The translations under genes were made by a program, and so were the position numbers. A stretch of 64,000 bases of DNA from Anaeromyces robustus (Eukaryota; Neocallimastigomycota; Neocallimastigomycetes; Neocallimastigales; Neocallimastigaceae), in contig MCFG01000139.1 of NCBI GenBank assembly GCA_002104895.1, positions 1-64,000 of the forward strand. Direction: 5' to 3'. Under the pieces are notes generated by a model. That model was not told the origin of the DNA. It worked only from the letters and a program-made list of their open reading frames with translations, and searched no databases. This document shows positions 1 through 14,314 of the stretch, in pieces (within the stretch, counting starts at the first letter, position 1; each line of letters opens with the position of its first letter).

Positions 1-812
1 TTTTTACTTATTGATTTACTTTTTTTTTCTTTTTAATTATTTACTTAACTTTTTTTTTTTTTTACTATTATTATTTTTTTTTTTACATTATATAAAGTGA
101 AATAAATAATTATTATTTTTAATTTATTAAATTATTTTACTATTATTTTTATATATTGTTATTTTTTTTTTTTTTATCAATTTTTAATTTTATTTTTATT
201 AATTATTTAATACTTAATATTTATTATTTTTTTAATAAATAAAAATAGAAAGTAAAAAAAAAAAAAATTTTTTTTTTTTTTTTTTTACTTTTTAACTATT
301 TATTTAATTTTTTTTTTTAAAAAATGAATTATTTATTTAAATTTAACAAAAAAAAAAAATTTTTTTTTTATTCAACTTGTATCATTTATCATATCCACCT
401 AATTAATTTTCTATAAAAAATATTATCTATCTAAAAAAAAAAAAAAAAAAAAAAAGGATTTACTAATCTTTAATAATGAAATTTATCTTTTAAAAAAAAA
501 AATAAAATAAAAAAAAAATATTTATATAATTAAAATAAAATAAAAAAAAATAAAAGAAGTAAAAAAAAAAAAAAAAAGAAAATAAACATAAACATTTTAA
601 CATTTTTTCTTAAAATAATAATAAAATAAAAAAAAAATTCCCTTTATATCATTTCTTTCTTTCTTTCTTTCTTTTTTTTTTTTTTTTTTTCTTTTTTTCT
701 TCTTTTCTATATAAAAAAATGTATATATTTATATAAATATTATTAATCTTATTTTTTTTTTTTATAATTTGCTTTCTATTTTTTTTTTTTTCACTTTCAT
801 TTTCTCTAAATT

Positions 813-851
<39 letters not shown>

Positions 852-1245
852 CTTTCTTTTCTTCACTTTCATTTTCTCAAAATTTATCCTCATTTTTCTT
901 CTTTTTTTTTTTCTTTTCATTTTCATTTTCTCTTTAAATTTAACTTTCTTTTTTTCTTATTCTTTTTTTTCTCCTTTTTCCTCTTTTTGTATGATTTTTT
1001 ATGGATTTTGTATTTTATGGTTTCTTTTTATCTTTCATTCACCATAAAAAAATAATTTTTTTTTTTTTTTGATTTTTAAATGATTTAATATATTACTAAA
1101 AAAAAAAAAAATATCATTATTTATCATTATTTATCATTTATCATTTATCATTTTATAATTATAATTATAATTATAATTATATATATATTTTTTTCTTTTT
1201 CCTTTTTTTTTTTTTTTTTTTTTTTCTTTATTTTTTTTTTTTTTC
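1..1245. other. A+T-rich low-complexity flank
   Basis: No gene is supported here. The stretch consists of poly-T and poly-A tracts, a TTTC microsatellite near 655-675, and TTATCA and ATAATT short tandem repeats at 1105-1180. The long Phe/Ser/Leu open frame at 769-1047 is only a polypyrimidine tract read as TTT/TTC codons. The region lies just 3' of the ABC gene on the opposite strand and should contain that gene's 3' UTR. Confidence 0.7.
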
Positions 1246-4200
1246 TTATGGTGATGATGGAGTGGATGATGATGTATCATTATTAAATGGGGAAGAATTT
1301 GGATTAGTAAATACATTTTCTAATGATTTAGGCATTGTTGCATTCATAAAAGAAGATAAACTATTGGGTACAGAAGAGGATAATAAATTTTTACTAGAAT
1401 TTATTGTACCATATTTTTCATCCATTTCTAATTGATATTCTATAGGTAAAACATAATCTTTCATTTCTTCTTTAAATTCTAAAACTTCTGGATCATTTGC
1501 TTGATCAAATAAACGATAAAGATAACTATTTGGTGTCATATATAAATTTTGGGGTGTATCAAATTCAACGACTTTACCACTTTCCATAACCATAACACGA
1601 TCTGCTTTAACAGCATGTCTAAATTTATTAGAAATAATTAAAAGTGTTTTATTTTTAAATACCGTATGAATAATTTGTTCAATTTTACGTTCTGCCATTT
1701 CATCTAATGGTACTACAGATTCATCATAGATAACAATTCTATTATCTAATACAACAATTCTTGCAATCATAAATAACATACATTGAAGTAATGAAAAGTT
1801 TCTACCATTATCAATAATAGTAGTTTCTAATTTTTGTGGTAACATTTGTATATCATCATAAAGGGAAACTTTTCTTAAAGCATCCCATATTTCATTATCA
1901 GGATGTTCATTAAATGGATCTAAATTAGAACGTACTGTACCTGCAAATAATACAGGTTCTTGTGGAATTATACCTATATTACTTCTTAAAGTTTCTAAAG
2001 GTATATCCTTTATATCTATATTATCAACTTTAATACTTCCTTCATAAAGATCTAACATTCTTAATAATCCCATCATTAATGAGGTTTTACCACTACCACT
2101 GGAACCAATAATACCAATAGTTTCTTTAGGATAAATGGTAAAAGATATAGATTTAAGTACAGCCAAAGTATGACGATAGTAACGAATTTCAACATTTTCA
2201 AATTTAATTTTACCCTTTGTTGGCCAACCTTTAGGTACTTTAGTAAATTCTTTATTTGGTTCTTCTTCCTTTGGTATACATTTTGTATAATTTTGAAGGG
2301 TTGCACAACTTGTCATACCATTATGAACATCATAGATTGTACGGAAAAGCCATGGTAAATAAAGAATAATGGAAACGGCATTCGTTAAACTAAGACCAGC
2401 AATAGCTGGTGTCATTGATTTACTGAAAAGGAAATTAGTTTTCTTGAAAATAACAATGAAAAGTGCCGTTAAAAAGATAAATATGGAAGATACAAGATCA
2501 ATATTAAATGATTTCCAAGTTTGTACTGAAGCAAGAGAGATGAAATATTTATGATTAATATCTATATAATATTTATAATCTTTTTCAAATTCTTTATGAT
2601 ATTGATAAATTTTGATGTAACGAAGACCATCTAATGTTGTAGTTAAATGACAAAATATTTCTGTTTTTGATTGACCTTCTTGAATCTGAAGACGATGTTC
2701 TACTGATTTAGAATATTTCAATATAAGAAAAATAAGAAGAACATATATTGGTAAAGTTACAAAGAAATAAGGAACAAATAAACATACTATAACAATGGAA
2801 CCAACAATTAATGGACAATAGTATAAGAATTGAAGTAATGATTCTGGTAAATATTCATCTACTAAGAATAAATGTTTTGCAAATGCTGTTAAAATTGTAC
2901 TTAATGGTGTATTAGCAAAGAATATCATTGGAGCATTTAAAATTGCCTATTATATATAAATAAAAATAAATAAAAATAAATAGATAAATAAATATATAGA
3001 TAGAAAAATAGAAAGATAGATAATATATATTAAAAAAAAAATGTTAGTATAAATTAAAAAAAAAAAATTATATATTAAGTCAATCAATTAATAAATTAAT
3101 AAATTAATATATATATATAATATATATATATAAATAATTCTAAAATATTAATTATTTTTTTTTACTTTCTTTCTTTCTTTCTTTCTTTCTTACCTTTAAA
3201 ATACCATTATGATAGGCAACACTTTTCTTTAAAATAACTCTACAAAAGAATAAACCTCTTAAGAAAACACCTGCAATTAATGCGGCAGCAAAAATAGCAT
3301 AAATTAAAATATTTTCTTTGGAATATTTTTCATCAATAAAATATTTTAAATAACAATCACTAACAAAACGAATAGCATGTACTAAAAAGAATACAACAAT
3401 AACTAATTGAGTAAGAAGAGAACCAGGTGTTGTTTTAATATAATTTTTATAAGCTTCTAAATATTTTAATTTTAATGGTATATTTTCTTCAGAAGAATTA
3501 TAAACATCCATCGTCACACTATTTACCGTATGAATAGTCATTTGATTTTGTTCAATGGTTTTATAGACAGTATCTTGATGAATAGATTTTGGACGATGGG
3601 AACCATTAATAAAAGTGTGATTATTTTCTATAGCTTTGGATTTGGTTTGTTCATTATATTCTTTATCTTTTAACATTTGAAGATGACTTACAGTTAATTC
3701 ATTATCTATTTCAATATTAGATTGTAAATCAATTTCAGAAAGTGATAAATCTTGTTGTTGTTGTTCAGTATTATCTTCTTCTAAATTTAAAATATCATTT
3801 TGAAGTTGAATAACTTTTAATTTTTTCAATTGATCATACGTATCACATTCAATAATCGATCCATTATCCATAATCATAATAACATCAAATAATTTTAAAT
3901 ATTTTTTATCATGAGTAAACATAATTACGGTTTTATCTTTTAAGAAACCTTCAATACAATTCTTATAAAGAAGTCCTTCAATTGGATTTTCAAAACTAAG
4001 GAAAGGATCATCTAAAATAACAATATCGGGTTGACTGTAAAGACAACGAGCAATACATACTCTTTGTTTAAAATTATCTGAAAGATTAAGAGTTTCATCT
4101 GATATATCATTAAGATCTTTTGGATCCATACGTGCAACATCATAATTAATAAAAGTTAATGTTAATACTTGATTATATAATATTTCATCATAGGGGGCTC

Positions 4201-6020
4201 CTAAAATAATATTATCACAAAGGGATCCTTTGATAATCCAAGGTTGTTGAGCAATAAATCCTAATTTACCATTTAAATAAGCGGTACCTGATTGTAATAT
4301 AAGTTGTCCTAATAAGGCATCCATTAGATTTACACAGGTAGCAATTTCTCCTACTACCGCAATTCTATCCCCCTTACGTATCATCATATTAAGATAACCT
4401 AATTTTAAAGGTAATTCATTATCATAACTAAATTTAGCATCTTTCATAAATATAGCAACATCTTGTTTATCCCCATCCAATATTTCATAATTTTCAATAC
4501 CATTATTATAGGTTTCTGGGAGAACAAAGAAATTATCAATTTTTTTGATGGAAATAAGAGCATCACCAATACTACGAATAGCTGTAGGTAACATAGAAAG
4601 TGGATAACGTAAACTATTGAAAATAGAAAGAATAGTAAAAGTAATGGCTGGTGACATAGCTTTATCTCTAATAACATAATAACATACTAATGAAAAAAGG
4701 GTAGATATCATAGGGGCAACAAAAACCACGATTAATGATTTACAACGACTGAAAATAATTTGTTTGAATTTTCGAACTTCTTTTTCTCTAACTTTATTAA
4801 CATTATCTTCAAAAAAACGTTCCCAGGCATAAAATTTTATTAATTTAATGACGGTTAAAATTTCAGACATTAAACGTACTCTATCTTTAATATTTTTTGT
4901 AGATTCATAAGCTAATGATGAGGTACGTATAGCAAAATATATTTGTAATGGTATAAATATTACTATTATAAGTGCAATAGCTGGAAAGGCTGATTTTCCA
5001 ATTTCTATATAAGCTAATATACATATAAGAATAGCTTCTAATAAGGATGACCAACAATAATGAAGATTAACACATACTTCTGCTATTCTATTACAATCAT
5101 TTGAAATTAAATTAACAATATTTCCCATTCCATTGGTTAATGCACTAAGAGTTAATAATTTTCTATAAATTAAAACCATTAAACCAGACCTTACCTATAA
5201 TAATATAAAAAATAGTAAAATGATATAATAATATAATATAATATAATATAAAAAGAGTAATATATATAATAATATAGAATAATATAATATAGTATAATAT
5301 AATATAATACAATTATAAAAAAAAATATAAAATAATAAATTATTAAAAAAAATTATTTTATATTAAATATTATAGAATAAATATATATTAATAAATAAAT
5401 AAATATATATAAATTTAAAATTATTATATATTAGTATATATATATATTTTAAGTTATTTTTTTTTAAATTATATATAATTATATTATTCATTGATTCATT
5501 CTTTCTTTCATTAATTATTTATTTTATTTATTTATTTATTTTATTTTATTTTAATTTTTACCCTTATACCAATTTTTGTGGATTGAAAATGAAGTTGATT
5601 ATGACATATGGTTGAGAAAATAAAGGTTAAAAGAAATGCAACGGATATAACATAACCTTTTATTTCATCATCTTTACCTTTTTTATGATGTTCAATATAA
5701 CGTATACTTTGTTTAACTAACCAATAAAATCCAGTCCATGCAAAAAATATCCATAATATTTCCCATATTGCTAATAAACCAAAACCTTTACCATAGGCTC
5801 TCATTAAAGCTTTTGCTATGGATGGATCTTTTTGATGTTTTTCTACTTCTTCTTTCCATGCATTATGTAAATCTTTTCCTGTTTTCTTTGATGATTCTTT
5901 TTTACCTAAATGAAATTTTATTTCTGTAAAATCTTTACTTTTTATTAAATAAATTAAACGATATACCCAAAGATATAATATCTCTGATATAAAATTATTT
6001 GATAGTGATATATGATACAT
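1246..6020 (-). CDS. ABCC/MRP-type ABC transporter with degenerate nucleotide-binding domains
   Basis: Three exons on the minus strand: 6020-5562, 5194-3194 and 2946-1246. Donors are AGG|GTAAAA and AAG|GTAAGA, acceptors TTATAG and ATAATAG, both phase 0, giving about 1,386 residues. The order is membrane domain 1 (including KIGIRVRSG and the DCNRIAEVC stretch), nucleotide-binding domain 1 (about 395-600), membrane domain 2 (with NAPMIFFANTPLS, the MRP 'SPMSFFxxTPxGRI' segment) and nucleotide-binding domain 2 (about 1065-1310). Length and order fit short ABCC exporters without TMD0. Walker A of domain 1 is gone (GEIATCVN at 435-442, no Lys). Its signature reads LSDNF, while Walker B (VILDD) and the H-loop His remain. 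Domain 2 keeps Walker A (GSSGSGKT, 1101-1108) and the Walker B Glu (IYDES), but its signature is SLLQC and its H-loop His is Asn (about 1260). The frames are intact, so the gene is probably expressed, but ATP turnover is doubtful. It could be a regulator-like or dead transporter. The start codon choice is reasonable but unproven. Confidence 0.88.
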
Positions 6021-8035
6021 GTTTATATATTATATTATATTATATTATATTATATTATATTATGATGATATATTATAAGATAAAAAAAGAATTATTTATA
6101 TTATGATTTATGTAATATTTATATTAATTATTTTGAAAAAAATTTTTATAATATCTTTTATAAATGATATGATTTTTTCTTATTATTTTTTTTTTTTTTA
6201 TAAAATTGAAATATTTTGAAGGTATTTTATATTTATAATATAAAAAAAATTTTTTTTTTCCTCTGAGATAGACAAAAAAGTTGTTAAAAAAATTGTTTTT
6301 CTTTTTTTCTCTTTTTCCTTAATTAATTTTTTTCTCCAAATATATATTAGCAATTAAATTTACTGAAAAGATTATGATATTATTGATATATTTCTTTTTA
6401 AAAAAAACATAATAATGTCTAATTTTACTACCAATTTTTCTTTTCTAATATATATTTTTATTTGATTTCTTTAATTTGTTATATACTAATAGGTATATTG
6501 TATTCAAATAAGTATTAAAGTTTGTTTGCTTTTTTTTTGTGCTATTAAATAATTTTAAAAGAATCTTTTATTTATTATTTATATTGGTTAACTACTTTAA
6601 TAATGAATAATATTTATAAAAAAAGTTATATAAAGAAGTAAAAAAAAAAGGAATATGATCTTTTTTTTTTTGTTTGATGTTTTGATATCTTAATGTGTAG
6701 GCAAAAAAAAAAAAATGTGAAAATTGAATATTTATTACTATTAATTAATTAATTAATTAATTAATTAATTAATTAATTTTTTTAAATTGATTTGAGAAAT
6801 TAAATTATAAAATTATTGTACAATACAAAAGGTATTTGTTGTTTTCTTTAAATTAATTTTTTTTGTTTCTTTTGTATTTTTAGCTTTTTATTTGGTATTT
6901 ATTTTAGTATGATTATTGTTTATTACTTAATTATTTATATTTATTATTGTTTTGTTTACTACAGAATTGACATTTTTTATTTATTTAATTTGGTATATAT
7001 TATATGATAAATTGTTCAATTCAATTAGTTAAACAAATAATTTTATCGAAAATTATTAAATTTAGTTTAAAGAAGGTTTAATTTTCTTTAAAAATATTAA
7101 ATAATTTTTGATGTATATAAAACTAAAAAAAAAAGTATTGATTTAAAATTCGTTACAGTAAATTAAAAAAAAAATTCTATTTTTCTTTTCTTTTTTTTTC
7201 TTTTTTGATTATACTATAACGAAATTGATAATTGTATTATTATAATTTCTATAATTTCTTAAAATATGTGTATGTTGTTTTTTTTTCTTCTTCTTCTTAT
7301 TCCTTATTTTTCAATTTCTTATTTAATCCAAAAATTTTATAATTATTAAATTTCAAATAAATAAAATTAATTAGCGGGGTTAATTAAAATGTTGATTTTT
7401 TTTTTTTTTTAGTTTTTTGAGTGTATAGTATTGATATATTAGTATTATTATTATTATATTATAATATTATTTATGATATTATTGATGGTTTATAAGGTAA
7501 TATTAGATAGATAGGTGTAAATAATGTCAATTATAATTTATGGATGAAAGGTAAATAAATAATATGATATAAATAAAAAATATATAAATAATAAATAATA
7601 TAATATAATATAGGTTAATTTAATTATATTTATGAGAATTTTTAGTAATTAAAAATAATATAACAATATTATTAAGTATTAATTTAATAGAAATTTAATC
7701 TAAAATTTCTTTTTTTTTTCTTTTATTTTTAATAAGAAAAAAAAAAAGTTTATTTATTTATTTTAATACATACAGAAAAAAAAATATATTTAGCTTAAAT
7801 TATTATTTCACTTTAAAAAAAATAATTATTATTATTGTTTTTTTTTATGTGTATTTAACTATTTATTGGAAATTCTGTTTTTTTTATTTATTTATTTATT
7901 TTTTTTTACCCTTTTCTTTAAAAATATAGTTCCCTTTTGTTTTTCTTTTTTCTTTTTTTTTTTTTTACTCTCTACTTTTTTTTTTGTTCAAATAGAGGTT
8001 TTTTTTTTTTTTTTTGTTTTATTTTTTTATTAAAT

Positions 8036-8071
<36 letters not shown>

Positions 8072-10377
8072 AAAAATGGAAAAATGGAAAAATGGAAAAA
8101 AATAATAAATAAAAAAATGATAAATTTTTATTAAATATTAAATAAAATATTATAAAAAAAAGGTTTTTAAAGTAAATGAATATTAATAAATTTTTAATGA
8201 AATAAATGAATAATAATTAATTAATAAATAAAAAATGCTAATTTAATCAATATAGATTAAATTATTTTAATATACAGCAATATTATTAAATAAATGAATG
8301 AATAATTATAAAATAAATAAATCTTTATGCTTTTTTTTTTTCTTTCATAATAATTACATAATAATTTCATAATAATTAATAATAATTAATAATAATTAAT
8401 AATTAATATAATTTTTTATTCTTTTTTTTTATTTTATTTTATTTTTTGCAAATCAATATAATTTTATATAATATATAATATAATATAATTATAATATAAT
8501 TAAATATAATAAATTTTCTTTTTTCTTTTTTCTTTTTTTAATTATTATTATATATTTCATTTTATTTTTATTGTCATTTTAAAATTTTTATTTTACATAA
8601 ATATCATAAAATATATGAATAAAAGATTTGATATATTAATTTATTAATTAATCAATTAAAATCAATATATTGTAATATATTTATAAATATAATAAAAAAT
8701 ATAAAATTTATAATAAAAAATATATAAAAAAAATTTTTTTTATTTTTCTTATTGAGCTGCTTTTTTTTTTTTTTTTTTTTTTTTGGCTTTTGCTTTTTTT
8801 TTTTTTTAATCTACTGATAATCTAACCTATTAACGAATCATTGAAATTAAATGAATGAATAATTAATATTTAAATAAATATTCCTAATTATACTAACAAT
8901 AATGTAAGATAAGATTAAAATCTTCAATATTAACAAATATTAAATATTAAATAACATAAATAGTTAAATAGTTATTTATTATTTAATTGTTTTTAATATT
9001 AAATAATAATATAACAAAATATCAAAAGAATATAAATAAAATATTCCTTGTCTTTTTGTATTTATAATTATTATTATTTTATTATTATATTATTTTATAA
9101 TAATTAATAATAACTATAATTATTATAATTTTTATTTTATTATATTTTTATATTTTATTATTATTTTATTTTATTATTTTTTTATTTTCTAAAAAGGTTT
9201 TTTTTTATATTTTTTTATATTTATTTAATAATAAATAATGATTCTAATTTGATTAAATATTTATTATATCATTAATGATTTAATTATTTATTTATTAATT
9301 ATTTATTATTTAATATAATACAATATAATACAATATAATTACAATATATTATTTTTCTTAAAAAATTTTTTTTGTATATTTTGTATTCTTAAATAAAAAA
9401 AAGTTTGTGATTTTTGATTTTTGATGCCTGAAGATTGGCTTTTCCTTTGATTAAATTTTAATTTAATTTAATTTAATTTAATTTAATTTAATGTATACAT
9501 TATACATTAATGTACATATAAATATTATATTTAATTTTAATATTTTTTTAATTAAATGAAGTAGAATATTAGCCAATAAAATAAAATAAAAAAAAAAAAG
9601 AAAAAAGAAAATTTTATAACTTTAATATATTATTATTTAAAATTTTTTTTATCTATAGTTATTAAGCAAAGATTTTTATTTTTTCTCCTTTATTTTAACC
9701 ACAAAAAAAATTTTATTTTTATTTTAATTTTATTTTTGGTGGCAAAGATTATATATGAAAAATTTGGTAAACCTAACCAAGTGAAACCATTAAAAAAACT
9801 GGGTAAAAATTAAATATAATATATAATAAAGGATTAATTCTTTATATAAATTAAAGATAAAAATAAAATTAAAAGATAAAATAAAAAAAAAAATAAAAAA
9901 AAATTCTCTTTTTTAATTATACTTGAGTTTTATTTTATTAAATGGAGAATAGAAAGTAATAAAAGAAATAATATTTTTATTTTAAATATTTATAATTCAT
10001 TTATTAGTTATTCATTTATTAATAACTAATGAATTAATGAATTAATAAAATAGTATAAGAAAATAAGAGATTAGTATGTAAAAAAAGAATTATTAAATTT
10101 TTTTTCATTTAGTATTTAATTATTAATTATATTATTATATTATTAAAAAAACTATTCATAATTATAGTTTTTGTAACAAATAAAATCAAATGTTTATCAC
10201 TTTATCTTTTATATCTTTATTATTTGGTATTTTTATTTTAATTTTATTATAAATATATATATATTTTACTTTAAATTATTTCTTTCTAAGAATACTTCTA
10301 TAATATAATGATTCATTATAATTCAAATTATATAATAATAATAATAAATCTTAAAAAAAAAAAAGTTTATTTTTATA
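6021..10377. other. gene-free A+T-rich spacer
   Basis: No open frame, RNA gene or recognisable domain is visible. The ABC gene promoter should lie in the first few hundred bases. Contents are homopolymer tracts, a perfect TTAA tetranucleotide tract at 6740-6778, ATTTA/AATTT tandem tracts (for example 9455-9490) and a 30-base poly-A near 8042-8070. Confidence 0.6.
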
Positions 10378-11192
10378 TTAATAAGGATTAATTAATATAA
10401 AAATGTATTATTATTATTTTTTGATCATCATAACAAACCATATCATCATATCATTATTTATAATTATTAATATTATTATAATAATTAAATATTATTAAAT
10501 ATTTCAATATGGATAACAAAACACACTAGCTTTTATATATTGTATATTTTTAATTACTATTATTATTATTATTAGGTTAATTTCAATATTATTAGATGAA
10601 AAATTATATCAATATTATTTTTTATTATATTTAATAGTTAATATTAGAACATTAGTCTTTTTTTAACGAATTACGAAGACACATTTTCTAGCATGATGAT
10701 TCGATTTAGAATAGAATTAAAAAAAAAAAAAAAAATAAAACAAAACAAAACAAATAAAGGGAAAATAAGACTCATTTTATTAAAAAAATATTGTAGTAGT
10801 AATAATTAATAATAAAAAAATATTGATATTGATAACTAGTTTGTATTTAATAAGAATTAATTAACATAAAAATGTATTATTATTATTTTTTGATAATCAT
10901 AACAAACCATAGCATTATTTATTATTATTGTTATTACTATTATTATAATTATTAAATATTTTAATATGAATAACAAAACATACTAACTTTTGTTTATTAT
11001 ATATTTATTTTTTATTATTATTATTATGATTATAATTATTATTATTAGGTTAATTTCTATATATTATTAGGTGAAAAATTATATCAATATAATTATATTT
11101 AATAGTTTAATATTAAAACATTAGTCTTTTTTTTAACGAATTACGAGGACACATTATTTAGCATGATGATATTGATTTAGAATTGATTAATA

Positions 11193-11227
<35 letters not shown>

Positions 11228-11900
11228 GAGTCATTTTATTAAAACAAAAACAAAAAAAATATGGTAGTGTTAATAATTAATAATAAAAAAAATATTGATA
11301 TTGATAACTCGTTTGTATTTAATAAGGATTAATTAACATAAAAATGTATTATTATTATTTTTGATTATCATAACAAACCATATCATTATTTATCATTATA
11401 GTTATTACTATTATTATAATTATTAAATATTTTAATATGGATAACAAAACACTCTAATTTTTATATATTATATATTTATTTATTTATTATTATTATTATA
11501 AGATTAATTTCTATATTATTAGGTGAAAATTATATCAATATAATTATTATTATATTTAATAGTTAATATTAGAACATTAGTCTTTTTTTAACGAATTACG
11601 AGGACACATTTTTTAGCATGATGATATTGATTTAGAATTGATTAATAAAAAAAAAAAAAAAAAAAAGAGAGAATAAAAGAGTCATTTTATTAAAAAAATA
11701 TTATAGTGTTAATAATTAATAATAAAAAAATGATATTGATAACTAGTTTGTTTAATAACAATTAATTAACATGAAAATGTATAATTATATTATTACTATT
11801 ATTATAACTATTAAATATTTTAATATGGATAACAAAACACAGTAATTTTTATATATTATATATTTATTTTTTAATTACTATTATTATTATTATGATTATT
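10378..11900. repeat. tandem array of ~460-bp units, 3.3 copies
   Basis: Units begin at about 10378, 10849, 11321 and 11753 (last copy partial, about 150 bp), with periods of about 471, 472 and 432. Each starts with TTAATAAGGATTAATTAAC followed by ATAAAAATGTATTATT. It then carries AACAAACCAT, ATGGATAACAAAACAC, TATTAGGTGAAAAATTATAT, the most conserved and least A+T-rich core TAACGAATTACGAGGACAC, then AGCATGATGAT and a poly-A tract, and closes with TTGATAACTAGTTTGTATTT. Copies differ by scattered substitutions and microsatellite length changes. No open reading frame, terminal inverted repeats or transposase is seen. It is best described as a satellite-like local duplication of unknown role. Confidence 0.85.
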
Positions 11901-13066
11901 TATGATATACAAAGTGATTTTTTTTATGTTGTATTATATTGTATATTTAATAATCATTTTGTATATCAATAGTTTTTAGTTTTTCTATTTTTATATTACT
12001 TGAATGTGTTATACAATTTATTATTATTATCATTATATAAATGTATAATATTTTTTTATGGAGAAAAGCATTAACATTTAATATATATTTTGTATATATA
12101 CCAAACCTATATATAAGTATGTAAATATATAAATATATAAATATATAAATATATAAATATATATAAATGCATATATATATATTTTCTTATTTGGGATAAT
12201 TTTTTGTGTTACTTTTTCTAGTTAAATATATCTTTTTTTTTCTTTTACCATTTTTCTTTTACCATTTTTCTTTTTTGGGTTAATTTTAATTAATAATAAA
12301 TATTTATTATTATTAATTATTATTGTTGTTAATAACGTTATAATAAAAGTTTTATTTTTTTTTTATTTTTATTTTTAATTAGTTTTTATTTTTATCTTTA
12401 TTAAAAAAAGAAAAAAAGTTATTAATTAATAAAGATTTATAAAAAGTTTTATAAATTAAATAAAAAATTTTAACTAATCTATTATATTATTTTATTTTAT
12501 TTTGGACATAATGACATAATACAACTACTTTTATACAACAAATGTAATTCACATATAATTATTATTATTATTATTATTATTATTATTTAATTATAATGGG
12601 AATATTAATTTAATATTGAATATTAATTTATTATTGAATATTATTGATACATAATATTATTATAATGTTGATTTAGGTATTATTTAATAATTATTATTAT
12701 GATGAATCATTTATATATATGTATATATGTATATATATAAAATGTCTCTCAAAATAATTAAATAAAAACAACAATAGCATAGTCAAAAAGGAATAATTCA
12801 ATATTCAAAAAGGAATAATAAATAATTCATAATAATGAATAATAATATTGAATAATAAATGAATAATAATAATAGATAATAATAATAGATAAACATATTT
12901 AATAATAAATGAATAAAAATTAATTTTGTTTATTTCTTTTTATTATTAAATATTAAAAATGAAATGATTTTCATTATTTCAATTATTTATTTGTTTATAA
13001 TCATGTTGTTTCATATAATTTATCATGTCATTTTTTTTTTTTAGATAAAATATAAGTTATTATTTA

Positions 13067-13097
<31 letters not shown>

Positions 13098-14282
13098 TTT
13101 AATATTATTATTGTAGAGAATGGATAATTAATATTCTTTTATTCTTTTATTATTATTATTATATAAATCATATCATTTTATATAAAAAGTTTCATTGTTT
13201 TCATCGTTTTCCTTTTTTTTTAATTTACTCATTACTCATTTTTTTATTATTTTATTATATATAAAGCTTTATTATTCATTTTATCATGTGATTTTATTAT
13301 TATTATTCATTATTATTATTCAAAATTTTTTCTTTTTTTTCTTTCTTTCTTTTTTAATATTAATTTTTGTGTAATATTAAGTATTTCTTAATTAATCATT
13401 GCTTAATGTTTTAAATGTTTTTTTAATTAATTAATTAATATTAGAGTAAATGTAAATGGGTCAATTTATTATTAAATAAAGTTTATTTATTAATTTATTT
13501 ATGAAATGAACATTTAAAAAAAAAATTCAAAAAAAAAAAAAAAAAAAAATAATTAAAAATACTACAAATGGTTAATTTGTATCCTTTTTTTTTTAAAATA
13601 AATAAATGAATAATTATATATATATATAAATATATATGAATATATATAAAATAATAATGTATTAATAATATACTGTTTTTAATTTTTTAGTAATCATGAT
13701 GTTTTTAAAATAATATTTATATATAAAATAATCATTTAATAATTTAATAAAGAAATGTAACTTATTTTGTATTAAATAATTTTGAGACGAATAAAATAAA
13801 AGTATAAAGTGTATATACAAATGTATATACAAGTGTATATAACAAATACAAGTGTATATAACATAAATATACATTAAGTATAAATATATAGAAATATAAA
13901 TATATATACAAAAAAAAATATTGATATTATTTAATATAATAATAATAATAATAATAATAATTAAATAATATATAATATAAATATAAATTTTAAATATAAA
14001 TATAAATTTTAATTATAAATATAAATTTTAAATATAAATATAAATTTTAAATATAAATATAAATATGAATATTATTTTATATTTATACTTGATATTTATA
14101 TATAAAGTCATTGTATAATATAATATTATGAAAAAGAAAAGAATAAATAAAAGAGTTATTAAAAAAAAAAAGGATTGTTTTTTTTTTTTCTTTTCAGTTT
14201 ATTCTATTTCTAATTAATCAAAAAAAATTTTTTTTAAGTCTTACAATATCATAATATTTTTTTTTTAAATAAAAAGAAAAAA

Positions 14283-14314
<32 letters not shown>

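Noticed and set aside
769-1047. 92-codon plus-strand open frame rich in Phe
   Set aside because: Polypyrimidine tract read as TTT/TTC; no protein-like composition and no conserved motif.
10667-10705. ATGATGA word in the tandem repeat as a C/D snoRNA C box
   Set aside because: No D box (CTGA) or terminal stem at suitable distance in any copy.
13662-13874. 70-codon minus-strand frame
   Set aside because: Low-complexity TATACA repeats and A+T drift; no coding signal.
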